From Chelativorans sp. ZYF759 (lineage in GTDB: Bacteria; Pseudomonadota; Alphaproteobacteria; Rhizobiales; Rhizobiaceae): 64,000 bases of DNA. Location of the stretch: the NCBI RefSeq assembly GCF_012911015.1, contig NZ_WVVV01000002.1, positions 244,680 through 308,679 of the forward strand, given 5' to 3'. Positions 39,416-48,574 of the stretch are shown piece after piece (within the stretch, counting starts at the first letter, position 1; every line of letters begins with the position of its first letter). The notes beneath the pieces were generated by a model, which was given only the letters and a program-made list of their open reading frames with translations, was not told the origin of the DNA and did not search any database. Both the position numbers and the translations under genes were made by a program.

Positions 39416-40449
39416 GGCGCGACATCCTCGAAGGGGATGGCGATGTCGGGCGTGCGTTCCATCCATTCGGGCACCGGCAGGTCCTTGCCGCGCAGGAAGT
39501 CGGGGTTGAACATCTTGGACTGGTAACGGGTGCCGTAGTCGCACAGGATGGTCACGATGGTGTGGCCCGGCCCCAGCTCACGCGCCAGCCGCACCGCGCC
39601 GGCAATGTTGATGCCGCTCGACCCGCCGAGGCACAATCCCTCTTCCTGGATCAGGTCGAAGACGATCGGCAGCGCCTCGTCGTCGGGGATCTGGTAGGAG
39701 AAGTCGGGTGTGAAGCCTTCGAGATTGGCCGTGATGCGCCCCTGCCCGATACCTTCGGTGATCGACGAGCCCTCCGACTTCAGTTCGCCCGTCGTGTAGT
39801 AGCTGTGAAGCGCCGCCCCCAGCGGGTCGGCGATGGCGATCTTCACGGCGTTGCTCTTGGCCTTCAGCCCGGCCGAAACACCGGCCAGCGTGCCGCCCGT
39901 GCCCACGGCGCAGACGAACCCGTCGACCTTGCCGTCGCTCTGGCGCCAGATCTCCTCGGCCGTCGTCTCGACATGACCGTCACGGTTGGCGACATTGTCG
40001 AACTGGTTCGCCCAGATGGCCCCGTTGGGTTCGCTTTGCGCAAGCTTTTCCGCCAGCCGGCCGGAAACCTTCACGTAATTGTTCGGGTTGCGGTACGGCA
40101 CCGCTGGCACCTCCAGCAGTTCGGCGCCGAGGAGCCGCAGCGCGTCCTTCTTCTCCTGGCTCTGCGTATCGGGGATCACGATCACCGTGCGGTAGCCGAG
40201 CGCCTTGCCGACGACCGTCAGCCCGATGCCGGTATTGCCGGCCGTGCCCTCGACGATCACCCCGCCGGGCTTCAAGAGACCCTTCTTCTCGGCATCGCGA
40301 ACGATGAACAGTGCAGCGCGGTCCTTGACCGACTGTCCGGGATTCATGAACTCGGCCTTGCCGAGGATCTCGCAGCCCGTCAGTTCCGAGACGCGCCTGA
40401 GCCTGATGAGCGGCGTATTGCCGATCACATCGATCACCGATTTGTTCAT
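39412..40449 (-). CDS. cysK: cysteine synthase (O-acetylserine sulfhydrylase family)
   Basis: 345 residues, PLP enzyme. The start SVIDVIGNTPLIRLRRVSE, the lysine region NPGQSVKDRAALFI, the substrate loop VEGTAGNTGIG and phosphate loop AVGTGGTLAGV are all present. The substrate loop reads GTAGNTG rather than the common TSGNTG, and there is a long C-terminal tail after CDYGTRYQSKMFN, so it may be a specialised paralogue. GAGGGA precedes the ATG at 40449. First gene of a four-gene operon. Confidence 0.9.
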   Translation of the reverse strand: MNKSVIDVIGNTPLIRLRRVSELTGCEILGKAEFMNPGQSVKDRAALFIVRDAEKKGLLKPGGVIVEGTAGNTGIGLTVVGKALGYRTVIVIPDTQSQEKKDALRLLGAELLEVPAVPYRNPNNYVKVSGRLAEKLAQSEPNGAIWANQFDNVANRDGHVETTAEEIWRQSDGKVDGFVCAVGTGGTLAGVSAGLKAKSNAVKIAIADPLGAALHSYYTTGELKSEGSSITEGIGQGRITANLEGFTPDFSYQIPDDEALPIVFDLIQEEGLCLGGSSGINIAGAVRLARELGPGHTIVTILCDYGTRYQSKMFNPDFLRGKDLPVPEWMERTPDIAIPFEDVAP

Positions 40450-40574
40450 GCCATATCCCTCGAACCTGCTGGGCTGGAAATTATGAACCCAGCCTCCTAC
40501 ATGCAAGAAAGCATTTCCCCGCTATCGCGCTATCATGGCAAAAACTGCCTCACCCGACTAAGCCGGGAGGGCAC

Positions 40575-40604
40575 TGATCCGCTTTGAATTCCATGGCGTA
40601 TATG
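40575..40604 (+). promoter_or_regulatory. possible RpoE (ECF) promoter before the chrR-like gene
   Basis: TGATCC, 18 bases, TATATG. The -35 and spacing fit the Rhodobacter RpoE promoter (TGATCC-N18-TAAGA) as I recall it, but the -10 fits poorly. Confidence 0.3.
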
Positions 40605-40677
40605 GCACAAGGACGCGGCAAGACAAGGAAACACGGTCGCGCTTCGAGATGATGACATTATTGGAAGCTGGGGCAGC

Positions 40678-41319
40678 ATGACCGCCGACACAATCGATAC
40701 CATGGACGCGCTGATGGCGCGCTTTGTTGCGGGCTCCCTGCCGTATCCCGCGCATGTGCTTGTCGAATCCCACCTCGAGCTAAAGCCCGACAACCGTCGG
40801 TTCGTGCGGGGTATGGAAGAGCTGGCGGGCCGCACGCTGGATGATACCGGCGCCGTCGAACTGTCGGACCGCGAGCGTCGGCTTGCCGCAATCCTCGACA
40901 GCGAAGCAGCCGCCGAGGCGGTCCCGCTGGCCGACGATGGTGTGTTCCCGCGCGCCCTGCGCGACTTCATCGGCTTCAACGTGGATGATGTTCCCTGGCG
41001 CACCAAGCTCCCCGGGTTCAAGGAATATGATCTGGGCGATGTCGACGGCTGCCACGTGAATCTTTTCTGGATCCGCCCCGGCCGGCCGATTCCCACCCAC
41101 ACCCATGAGGGTTCCGAGCTGACGCTGGTGCTGGACGGGGCCTTTACGGATGTCGTCGGCCGCTACGGCCGCGGCGACATCTCGGTGGCCGACGAATCGA
41201 TCGAGCATCGCCCCGTCGCCGATCTTGAGCGGCCGTGCATCTGTTTTGCCGTCACCGACGCACCATTGCGTTTCACCGGCACCTTGCGCCAGCGCCTGAG
41301 CGACCTTATCGGGGCGTGA
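40678..41319 (+). CDS. ChrR-like cupin anti-sigma factor, no adjacent sigma gene
   Basis: 213 residues of the ChrR family. The C-terminal cupin keeps all four zinc ligands at the same numbers as Rhodobacter ChrR: His141, His143, Glu147 (THTHEGSELTLV) and His177 (ESIEHRPVA). In the N-terminal anti-sigma domain the usual H-x3-C-x2-C is replaced by His32-LEL-Lys36-PD-Asn39, so the zinc cysteines are gone. ChrR normally holds the ECF sigma factor RpoE and releases it on singlet oxygen. There is no sigma gene next to it (cysK is divergent), so it may bind a distant sigma or have a new role. An SDR gene follows by 42 bp. Confidence 0.85.
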   Translation: MTADTIDTMDALMARFVAGSLPYPAHVLVESHLELKPDNRRFVRGMEELAGRTLDDTGAVELSDRERRLAAILDSEAAAEAVPLADDGVFPRALRDFIGFNVDDVPWRTKLPGFKEYDLGDVDGCHVNLFWIRPGRPIPTHTHEGSELTLVLDGAFTDVVGRYGRGDISVADESIEHRPVADLERPCICFAVTDAPLRFTGTLRQRLSDLIGA

Positions 41320-41361
41320 TCTGACGGCTTCTGGCCAACCGCCTGTTTGGAACATGACGAC

Positions 41362-42177
41362 ATGACGCTCTATCGCGCGAAACCGGCCGACGGCGTGGCC
41401 TGGGTTACCGGAGCCAGCACCGGCATCGGTCGCCAGCTTGCGCTCGATCTTGCCGGCCAGGGCTACACGGTTGCCGCAACGGCGCGCGACGCCGAAAATC
41501 TGGAAGCCCTGGCCCAGGAGGCCGCGACCCGCAACTTGCGCATCCTCGCCATGCCCTGCGACGTCACCGACGAAAAGGAAATGGACCGCACAGTCGCCCG
41601 CATCGAGAAGCAGGCGGGACCCATCGCGCTCGCCATCTTCAATGCCGGCACCTATTCGCCGACCCATGGCGAACGGCTGGAAACCGACAATTTCATCAAC
41701 ACCTTCCGCGTCAACGTGTTCGGCGTCGTCTTCGGCCTCGTGCCGGTCGTCGACCGCATGCGCGAGCGCGGTTTCGGGCAGGTCGTGCTGGTGGGTTCCG
41801 TCACCTCCTATTTCGGCTTGCCGTCGGCTGCCGCCTATGGTGCCACCAAGGCCGCGCTGAACAACATGGCCCAGTCGCTCAAATACGATTTCGACAAGCT
41901 CAACATCCGCATTCAGGTGGTCAATCCGGGCTTCGTCGACACGCCGCTGACGGCAAAGAACAAGTTCGACATGCCGGGGCTGATGGCGGTCGACAAGGCC
42001 TCCGCCAGATTCGTTGACGGCATCGCACGCGGCGGTTTCGAGATCGTCTTCCCGCGCCGCCTGGCCTGGATGCTGAAAGCCGGCACCTTCCTGCCGCAGA
42101 TGCTCTACCACCGCATCATCCGCAAGGCGACGGGGTGGGACCAGCGCCGTTTCGGCATCAAGAAGAAGCCGAAATAG
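41362..42177 (+). CDS. short-chain dehydrogenase/reductase
   Basis: 271 residues, NAD(P)-dependent SDR. It has the cofactor motif VTGASTGIGRQLA near residue 14, NAG at IFNAGTYSP, the catalytic Ser in VGSVTSYF and YGATK (Tyr-x3-Lys). The last ~80 residues are longer than minimal SDRs. The ATG at 41362 is used; a TTG at 41347 would add five residues. It lies 42 bp after the chrR-like gene. Confidence 0.92.
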   Translation: MTLYRAKPADGVAWVTGASTGIGRQLALDLAGQGYTVAATARDAENLEALAQEAATRNLRILAMPCDVTDEKEMDRTVARIEKQAGPIALAIFNAGTYSPTHGERLETDNFINTFRVNVFGVVFGLVPVVDRMRERGFGQVVLVGSVTSYFGLPSAAAYGATKAALNNMAQSLKYDFDKLNIRIQVVNPGFVDTPLTAKNKFDMPGLMAVDKASARFVDGIARGGFEIVFPRRLAWMLKAGTFLPQMLYHRIIRKATGWDQRRFGIKKKPK

Positions 42178-43489
42178 CCGGCTCGTTCCCCTCGATGCGT
42201 GTGCGCAGGGCCTTCTGCCTGACCTCGTCCAGCGGGAACCCCCACATTAGCCAGATTGCCACGCCCTTGAACGCGATCGGCACCCAGCCATAGACGATCG
42301 CCAGCGCCATCAGAGATCCGGGCGCATTCTGGCCGCCGGGTTCGAATCCGAACAGCGACAAAAGGGGAAAGGCGATGCCCACCCCCAGCGCCAGCGCCAG
42401 CTTGGTCGTCAGGCTCCACGCGGCGAAATATTGTGCCGATCGCTGTTCCGATGATGCCGCCGTGTCCTCGTCGATGATGTCGGCCTGGATCGACGCCGGC
42501 AGCGACAGGTCGAAACCGAGCGCGAGACCGGTCGCCACGCAGACCAGCGCGAAGGCGATCACGTTCCCCTCGCCGATGAGCGGAGCCGTGGCGAAGACTG
42601 CGCAGGTGGCGATCATCGCCACGCTCCAGGCACGGTGTTTTCCGAAACGTCCCGCCAGAGCCAGCGCCAGCGGCACGCCGGCCAGCCCGCAGGCGAAATA
42701 CAGAAACAGCAGCGGCCCGCGCATTTCCGGCACGCCAAGCCGGTCGGATACGAAATATAGAAACAGCGTCGCCGGCACCGCATTGGCCAATCCGTTGAAG
42801 AGATAGGCCACGATGAACCGGCGGAACGGCGCGTTCGCCGCCATGACCGCCAGGCCTTCGCGCAGGCTGATCTGCGTCTTCGAGTGGTCGCGTGGTTCGG
42901 CGACCCGGCTCACCGTCACGGCGCCGGTGAGAACCAGAAGCCCCGCCACCGACAGTCCAAGTATCGCAAGCCCGTGCAGGCTGTCGGGATCGTCGAAACC
43001 GATCGCGAAAGGCAGCGCGATCGCCACCAGCGTACCGACCAGCGTAAAACCTTCCCGGAAGCCGGCGACACGGCTGCGTTCGCGGTACTGCCCCGCCATC
43101 TCCGCTCCCCACGCCTGGTAGGGCAGGATCGCCGCGGTGTAACCGATCGACAGCACCAGCCCCCAGAGGAGCACATAGCCGATACCCGCGGTCACGGGCG
43201 GCCAGAACAGCATGATCGCTGCCAGAGCACAGATGGGAATCGACACCATGAACAGCGCCTTGCGCCGCCCGATTCTGGGTCGCCATCGGTCGCCCACCCA
43301 TCCGATCATCGGGTCGCTGACCGCATCCGCGAGCCGCACCGCCAGCAGCGCGGCGCCGACGCTTGCCAGCGGCAGCCCCAGCGATTCGGAATAGAAGGTC
43401 GGCACGATGATGTAGAGCGGCAGCGTCAGCGCCGCGAGCGGCACCGCCGGCAGGGCGTACTGGATCAGGGTCTTGGCGGGGATGGACAT
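42158..43489 (-). CDS. GPH-family (MelB-like) sugar:cation symporter, MFS
   Basis: 443 residues with about 12 membrane segments. ADAVSDPMIGWVGDRWRPRIGRRK is the GPH/MelB signature in short form (DPMIGWVGDR, RIGRRK). LPYQAWGAEM is also typical. Substrate unknown. Its 3' end overlaps the SDR 3' end by 20 bp in convergent orientation. A GPH-type transporter occurs in the Rhodobacter singlet-oxygen regulon near SDR and amine oxidase genes. Confidence 0.88.
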   Translation of the reverse strand: MSIPAKTLIQYALPAVPLAALTLPLYIIVPTFYSESLGLPLASVGAALLAVRLADAVSDPMIGWVGDRWRPRIGRRKALFMVSIPICALAAIMLFWPPVTAGIGYVLLWGLVLSIGYTAAILPYQAWGAEMAGQYRERSRVAGFREGFTLVGTLVAIALPFAIGFDDPDSLHGLAILGLSVAGLLVLTGAVTVSRVAEPRDHSKTQISLREGLAVMAANAPFRRFIVAYLFNGLANAVPATLFLYFVSDRLGVPEMRGPLLFLYFACGLAGVPLALALAGRFGKHRAWSVAMIATCAVFATAPLIGEGNVIAFALVCVATGLALGFDLSLPASIQADIIDEDTAASSEQRSAQYFAAWSLTTKLALALGVGIAFPLLSLFGFEPGGQNAPGSLMALAIVYGWVPIAFKGVAIWLMWGFPLDEVRQKALRTRIEGNEPAISASS

Positions 43490-43587
43490 GCAGGGCCTTG
43501 GGGCTAAAGTCTGTCCTGTTACGAAGCGCGGGGGCTCGTGGTTCTCCGGCGAACTGTCTTCAGGAAAAAACCTCTTCGGAGGCCAGG

Positions 43588-44568
43588 ATGGGGCACATGT
43601 TCTACGCGACGGCCTTTGCACTGGCGGTGGTCGCCGTGGCCTACCTCCTGGGACCCCGGGCGGTCGCGGACCAGAACGTCCGCTTCGACCCGGCCGCGAT
43701 TGGCCCAGATCCGCAAACCTACCTCGCCGCGCGCGAAGGCGAACATGCCGACATCCGCGATGGGCTCGCCAGGGAGATCATCTGGGCCGATCCGGCGACG
43801 CGCGCGCGCACGCCCGTATCCATCGTCTACATCCACGGCTTTTCCGCCTCGAAGGGCGAAGTGCGCCCCCTGCCCGACCTGATTGCCGCCGATCTCGGTG
43901 CCAACCTGTTCTACACCCGCCTGGCTGGCCATGGCCAGGATGGACCCACCATGGGCGCGGTCAGGGCCGAAGACTGGATAGATGATACCGCGGAAGCCCT
44001 CGCCATCGGCCGCGCAATCGGCGAACGCGTGGTGGTGATCGCCGCCTCGACCGGCGCCACGCTCGCCAGCTGGGCCGCCACCCGGCCGGACCTCGCCGAA
44101 CATGTCGCCGCGATGATCCTGATCTCGCCCAACTACCGAATCAACGGTGCCGGTGCCGGTCTGCTGTCCGCCCCCTGGGGCGGGCAGATCGCCCGCCTGC
44201 TGCTGGGTCCGCAGCGCGGCTTCACCGCAACGAACGAGCTCCAGGCGCATCTGTGGACAACCTCCTACCCGACGAACGCCCTGCTTCCGCTCGCCGCAAC
44301 GGTCGCCATGACGGCTGCAAGCCGTGTGGAGGACATCTCCATCCCCGCCCTCTTCGTCTTCTCCGACAAAGACAAGGTCGTCGATCCACGGGCCACCCAC
44401 GCCGTCATCGGTCGTTGGGGCGGCCCGACGCGCACCTTGCTTGTCAGCGATTCCGAGGACCCCAACCATCATGTGATTGCCGGCGACGCCTGTTCGCCTT
44501 CCACGACGACCCGCCTGGCCGGGGCGAGCCTGGAGTTCCTGCGCGAAATACTGGGCGAGGCCGACTGA
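43588..44568 (+). CDS. alpha/beta hydrolase with N-terminal membrane anchor
   Basis: 326 residues. A hydrophobic start (MGHMFYATAFALAVVAVAYLLG) anchors or exports it. The hydrolase fold shows VYIHGFSASKGEV (oxyanion loop) and the nucleophile elbow IAASTGAT near residue 153, A-x-S-x-G instead of G-x-S-x-G. Acid and His are probably in FSDKDKVVD and SEDPNHHVI. CGGAGG precedes the ATG. Substrate unknown. Divergent from the GPH gene. Confidence 0.85.
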   Translation: MGHMFYATAFALAVVAVAYLLGPRAVADQNVRFDPAAIGPDPQTYLAAREGEHADIRDGLAREIIWADPATRARTPVSIVYIHGFSASKGEVRPLPDLIAADLGANLFYTRLAGHGQDGPTMGAVRAEDWIDDTAEALAIGRAIGERVVVIAASTGATLASWAATRPDLAEHVAAMILISPNYRINGAGAGLLSAPWGGQIARLLLGPQRGFTATNELQAHLWTTSYPTNALLPLAATVAMTAASRVEDISIPALFVFSDKDKVVDPRATHAVIGRWGGPTRTLLVSDSEDPNHHVIAGDACSPSTTTRLAGASLEFLREILGEAD

Positions 44569-44571
44569 GCT

Positions 44572-45777
44572 TCAGATCTTCGTCGTCTGTTCGGGCCGCG
44601 CATCCTTCGCGAACAGGAAGATGAATAGAGCCACCGCCATCAGCAACGCGTAGAAGCCGAACAGGGCGACATAGGCCCGCACGGGATCGTCGGGCACGGC
44701 GGCGGCCGCCACGACGCCTCCGGTGGCGAACTGGATCACGCCCACGCCGCCGATCGAGAAGAAGTTCAGGAGCGTGACCCCCCGCCCGGTCAGTTCGGGC
44801 GGCAGGAAGGCGCGCCCATGCGCCATGAGAAGCCCGTAGGAGGCACCCGACACGCCAATGATCGCGAACAGGACCGTCACCGTCCACACGCTCGCCAGCG
44901 GCATCATGGCCAGCGTGACAAGCGCCATGAGCCCGATGAGATTGCCCACGACAGCGACCCATTTGCGCGTCCGGAAGAAGGTGTCGAGCGGCCCGTAAAT
45001 GAAGTTGCCGGCCACCATGGCGAGCGCCATGATCAGCGTGACATGGCCGATGAAGAGCAACTCCGCGCCGTGGACCTCGAGCAGATAGGGGCCCGCCCAC
45101 AGGCCGCGAATGCCCATGGCGGGGGCGTAGTTGATCGCGATCAGCGGCAACAGCAGCCAGAGCGTGCGGATCTTGAAGAGGTCGATATAACCGCCGAATC
45201 CGGCGCGGCCCACACCGTCCTCGGGCAGTTTCGCGGGATCGCGCACGATGAAGAAGATCGCCACCGCGTTCAGCAGCGTGATCGCTGCCAGGCCGATCAT
45301 CACCTCGCGCCAGCCAAAGGCTTCGGCCGCGGCCGCCAGCGGCGAGGCGCCGATCACGTTGCCGGCCGAACCGAAACCGATCAGCCAGGACGTCAGGATG
45401 GCAAGCCGGGCGGCACTGAAGCTGCGCGCGAAGATGAACACCGACGCCATCAGGACCGGCGAACAGCCGATGCCGATCAGCGTCATGGCCGCGATCACCA
45501 TCCATGGCTGGCTGGCCGCCGCGAAGAGCAGCGCGCCACCGCCCCCGCCCACGGCCAGCAGCACCGACGCCGTCAACCGGGGGCCGTAGCGGTCGAGCGA
45601 CACGCCGACGGCGAACTGCATGAGCGCGAAGGACGCGAACCATGCGCCCGAAGCGACCGACAACTGGGTATTGGTCATGCCCAGCTGGACCGTCAGTTCC
45701 GGCGTCAGCACGGCAAGGAAAGTGCGGTAGAATTGCGACAGCACATAGGCTGTCGCCAGCGCGGCGAGTCCGGCCAT
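44572..45777 (-). CDS. MFS transporter
   Basis: 401 residues with 12 predicted membrane segments and the MFS motif VSLDRYGPRLTASVLLAVGG between segments 2 and 3. It resembles drug or nitrate/carboxylate MFS carriers only generally, so the substrate is unknown. The ATG at 45777 is chosen; the frame begins at a TTG at 45840 with a hydrophilic unconserved extension. Convergent with the hydrolase gene. Confidence 0.87.
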   Translation of the reverse strand: MAGLAALATAYVLSQFYRTFLAVLTPELTVQLGMTNTQLSVASGAWFASFALMQFAVGVSLDRYGPRLTASVLLAVGGGGGALLFAAASQPWMVIAAMTLIGIGCSPVLMASVFIFARSFSAARLAILTSWLIGFGSAGNVIGASPLAAAAEAFGWREVMIGLAAITLLNAVAIFFIVRDPAKLPEDGVGRAGFGGYIDLFKIRTLWLLLPLIAINYAPAMGIRGLWAGPYLLEVHGAELLFIGHVTLIMALAMVAGNFIYGPLDTFFRTRKWVAVVGNLIGLMALVTLAMMPLASVWTVTVLFAIIGVSGASYGLLMAHGRAFLPPELTGRGVTLLNFFSIGGVGVIQFATGGVVAAAAVPDDPVRAYVALFGFYALLMAVALFIFLFAKDARPEQTTKI

Positions 45778-45886
45778 CAGGCGTTGTCCGTCCCGTTTGT
45801 GTTCTTCTTGTTCCGCCGGCCGACCGGCCAACGCGGGCAAGGCTTAGATCAAGCGCGGACTGGAGGCAACGGGCCTGATTGGCCTG

Positions 45887-46639
45887 TCAGGCTGCGCCAG
45901 GCAGGGCACAGACCACCCTGTCGCGCCCCGCGCGTTTGGCGCCGTAGAGGTGAGTATCGGCCTCGTTCATCAGCGTTTCGAGCCCCTGGCCCGGCTTGCG
46001 CACCGCGATGCCGATGCTGACGGTGAACTGCACGACCTCCGGCAGATCCGAAAGCGCCATCTCCCGCACCCGCCGCCGGATCTTTTCGGCCAGCGACTGC
46101 GCTGCCCAGATGTCGGCCCCCGGCATGAACACGGTGAACTCCTCGCCGCCGATCCGCGCGGCGACCGCGTCCTTGCCGACATTGGCGGAGATCAGCGCCC
46201 CCAGGCTGCGCAGCACCCTGTCGCCCACGGCGTGGCCGTGTGCATCGTTCAGCTGCTTGAAGTTGTCGACGTCGATGTAGAGAAGCGCGCCGCCGCCGGA
46301 ACTCTCGCGCAGGAGGCTTTCGGTCTTGTGCATGAAGCAGCGGCGGTTGGCGAGGTTGGTCAGTTCGTCCATCCGCGACACCCGGTCCAGTTCCGCCGCC
46401 ACGGTCCTCAGACGCACGTTCTGGCCGATAAAGAGATAGCCCAGCGGATATCCGAGCACGATCACGATGACCGTCGTGAAGAACAGGTCGAGGAGAAGCC
46501 TGTCCTCGAAGAAGATGGAATAGAAGAGCAGCGTCAGCGCGTTTGCGCCCATCAGCGCCGCGCCCACCATCAGCGTGGTTTGCCTCAGCACGGACATCGT
46601 CTCGAGCCTGCGCATCAGCACATCCCCAACTCCCCACAT
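45887..46639 (-). CDS. membrane-bound diguanylate cyclase (GGDEF)
   Basis: 250 residues. Two membrane segments (TTLMVGAALMGANALTLLFYS and FFTTVIVIVLGYPLGYLFIG) precede a GGDEF domain (DELTNLANRRCF, YIDVDNFKQLND, ARIGGEEFTVF). The active site GGEEF is intact, so it should make cyclic-di-GMP. The inhibitory RxxD site just before is absent (NVGKD), so product inhibition is not expected. No sensory domain beyond the membrane part. Confidence 0.93.
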   Translation of the reverse strand: MWGVGDVLMRRLETMSVLRQTTLMVGAALMGANALTLLFYSIFFEDRLLLDLFFTTVIVIVLGYPLGYLFIGQNVRLRTVAAELDRVSRMDELTNLANRRCFMHKTESLLRESSGGGALLYIDVDNFKQLNDAHGHAVGDRVLRSLGALISANVGKDAVAARIGGEEFTVFMPGADIWAAQSLAEKIRRRVREMALSDLPEVVQFTVSIGIAVRKPGQGLETLMNEADTHLYGAKRAGRDRVVCALPGAA

Positions 46640-46868
46640 GAAGCAACCCCTGTCTGATTTGGGCGTGCATTAGCACCGGAATATGAAGATTGCCTTTGCG
46701 TCATGTGCGCGATCGCGCCGGCGGCGCGGGGTCGCCACGTTAAAGCTGTTGGCGTGCGGGCTCGCCTGTTGCAAATTGCCCGCCCTCTCGCCAATGTCGC
46801 GCGACGAACAGCAACCGGCCAACGCTGCCGGCGCCGTGCGGAGGCGCCAGGATACGAGGTATTCTTCC

Positions 46869-48326
46869 GTGCCATATTCCGCCATCCGCGCTGCCGTGCA
46901 CATCGCGGCGATTTTCGCGATCTACCTCTCCGTCGTGATGCTGGTGCCGGCGGCCGTCGATCTCTATTACGGCAATGACGACTGGCAGGTCTTCGCCTTC
47001 TCGGCCTTCTTCACCGGAGGTCTGGCCCTGGCGGTGGTGCTCGCCACCCAGGGCGCCGCGCCGCCGATCACGTCGCGCTTCGGCTTTTTCGTGGTCAATC
47101 TACTCTGGGTGCAGACCACCCTGATCGGCGCCATCCCGCTTCTTGCTTCCTCGCTTGAGATCAGCGTCACCGACGCCATCTTCGAGGCCGCTGCCGGCGT
47201 GACGACCACCGGCTCCACCGTCATCGTCGGGCTCGACAATCTGCCCCCCGGCCTCCTCCTGTGGCGCTCGCTGCTGCAATGGATGGGCGGACTCGGCGTC
47301 ATCGCGCTCGGGCTGTTCGTCCTGCCGCTGCTCAACGTCGGTGGTGTGTCCTATTTCAAGATCGAATCCTCCTCGATCGAGGACCGACCCTTCGAGCGTT
47401 TCTCGACCTACACCGTCGCCCTCATCGGCATCTATATCGTTTTGACCGTCATCTGCACCATCGCCTACGCGGCAGCCGGCATGGGCGGGTTCGAAGCGCT
47501 CAACCACGCGCTCACCACCATCTCCACCGCCGGCTTTTCCACCCATGATGCGTCGATGGGCTACTATGCCGACCAGCCGGCCATCCTGTGGGTGGGCACG
47601 ATCTTCATGTTCATCGGCGCCCTGCCCTTCTCCATCCTTATCCTCTTCGGCCTGCGCGGCCGTCTCGACGCGTTGCGCGATCCCCAGATCCGGGTCTTCG
47701 CGATCTATGTGCTGCTGCTCATTCTCGCGGTTTCCATCTATATGCGCGTGTCCGGCGAGATGAGCTTTTTCGATGCCCTCACCCAGACCGCCTTCAACTT
47801 CATGTCGATCATCACCACGACGGGCTATGCGAGTTCGGACTACGGTCAATGGGGCGCCTTTGCCTTCGCCTGCGCCTTCGTCGCCATGTTCCTCGGCGGC
47901 TGCTCCGGTTCGACCACCGGCGGCATCAAGGCCTATCGCTTCCTGATCCTGTTCGAGCTCTTGGCAAACGGCCTGCGCCGCCTCGTCTATCCCAACACGG
48001 TGCTGTCGGTGCGCTATGGCGACCGCCCGGTGGACGAGACCATGCAGCGCGCCGTCGTGCTCTTCATCTCGGCCTTCCTCGTCATCTGGCTCATCACCAT
48101 CGTGCTTCTGGCCGCGACCGGTCTGGATTTCATCACCGCCATGTCGGGCGCCCTGACGGCGCTCACCAATGTCGGCCCCGGCCTTGGCGACACGATCGGT
48201 CCGGCAGGCAATTTCTCGTCCCTTCCGGACGTCTCCAAATGGATCCTCACGGTGGCGATGTTGATGGGGCGGCTCGAGCTTCTGGCCGTGCTCGTGATCT
48301 TCACCCCGGTCTTCTGGCGCCGTTGA
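46869..48326 (+). CDS. trkH: Trk-type potassium uptake protein TrkH
   Basis: 485 residues, the normal TrkH length. The four pore-loop filters are visible: AGVTTTGSTV, TTISTAGFSTHD, ITTTGYASSDYG and TALTNVGPGLG. It takes up K+ with the peripheral subunit TrkA, not in this window. The GTG at 46869 gives the family-length protein; the frame is open to 46683 but the extra residues are unlike TrkH. Confidence 0.93.
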   Translation: MPYSAIRAAVHIAAIFAIYLSVVMLVPAAVDLYYGNDDWQVFAFSAFFTGGLALAVVLATQGAAPPITSRFGFFVVNLLWVQTTLIGAIPLLASSLEISVTDAIFEAAAGVTTTGSTVIVGLDNLPPGLLLWRSLLQWMGGLGVIALGLFVLPLLNVGGVSYFKIESSSIEDRPFERFSTYTVALIGIYIVLTVICTIAYAAAGMGGFEALNHALTTISTAGFSTHDASMGYYADQPAILWVGTIFMFIGALPFSILILFGLRGRLDALRDPQIRVFAIYVLLLILAVSIYMRVSGEMSFFDALTQTAFNFMSIITTTGYASSDYGQWGAFAFACAFVAMFLGGCSGSTTGGIKAYRFLILFELLANGLRRLVYPNTVLSVRYGDRPVDETMQRAVVLFISAFLVIWLITIVLLAATGLDFITAMSGALTALTNVGPGLGDTIGPAGNFSSLPDVSKWILTVAMLMGRLELLAVLVIFTPVFWRR

Positions 48327-48399
48327 GTTCAACCGCGGTGCAACGCCGTCATTTTGCACTTGCGCCGCACACAACCAGCCTATAAGCCTCCCCTCGGTT

Positions 48400-48476
<77 letters not shown>

Positions 48477-48574
48477 ATATCTTCAAGATATGGAACTGCA
48501 CCGGGGAATGAGTTGCCGCTTTCCAGCACGGGAAGCGACAGCGAATATGCCGCCTGACGCGGCCCCGGTCGCTC

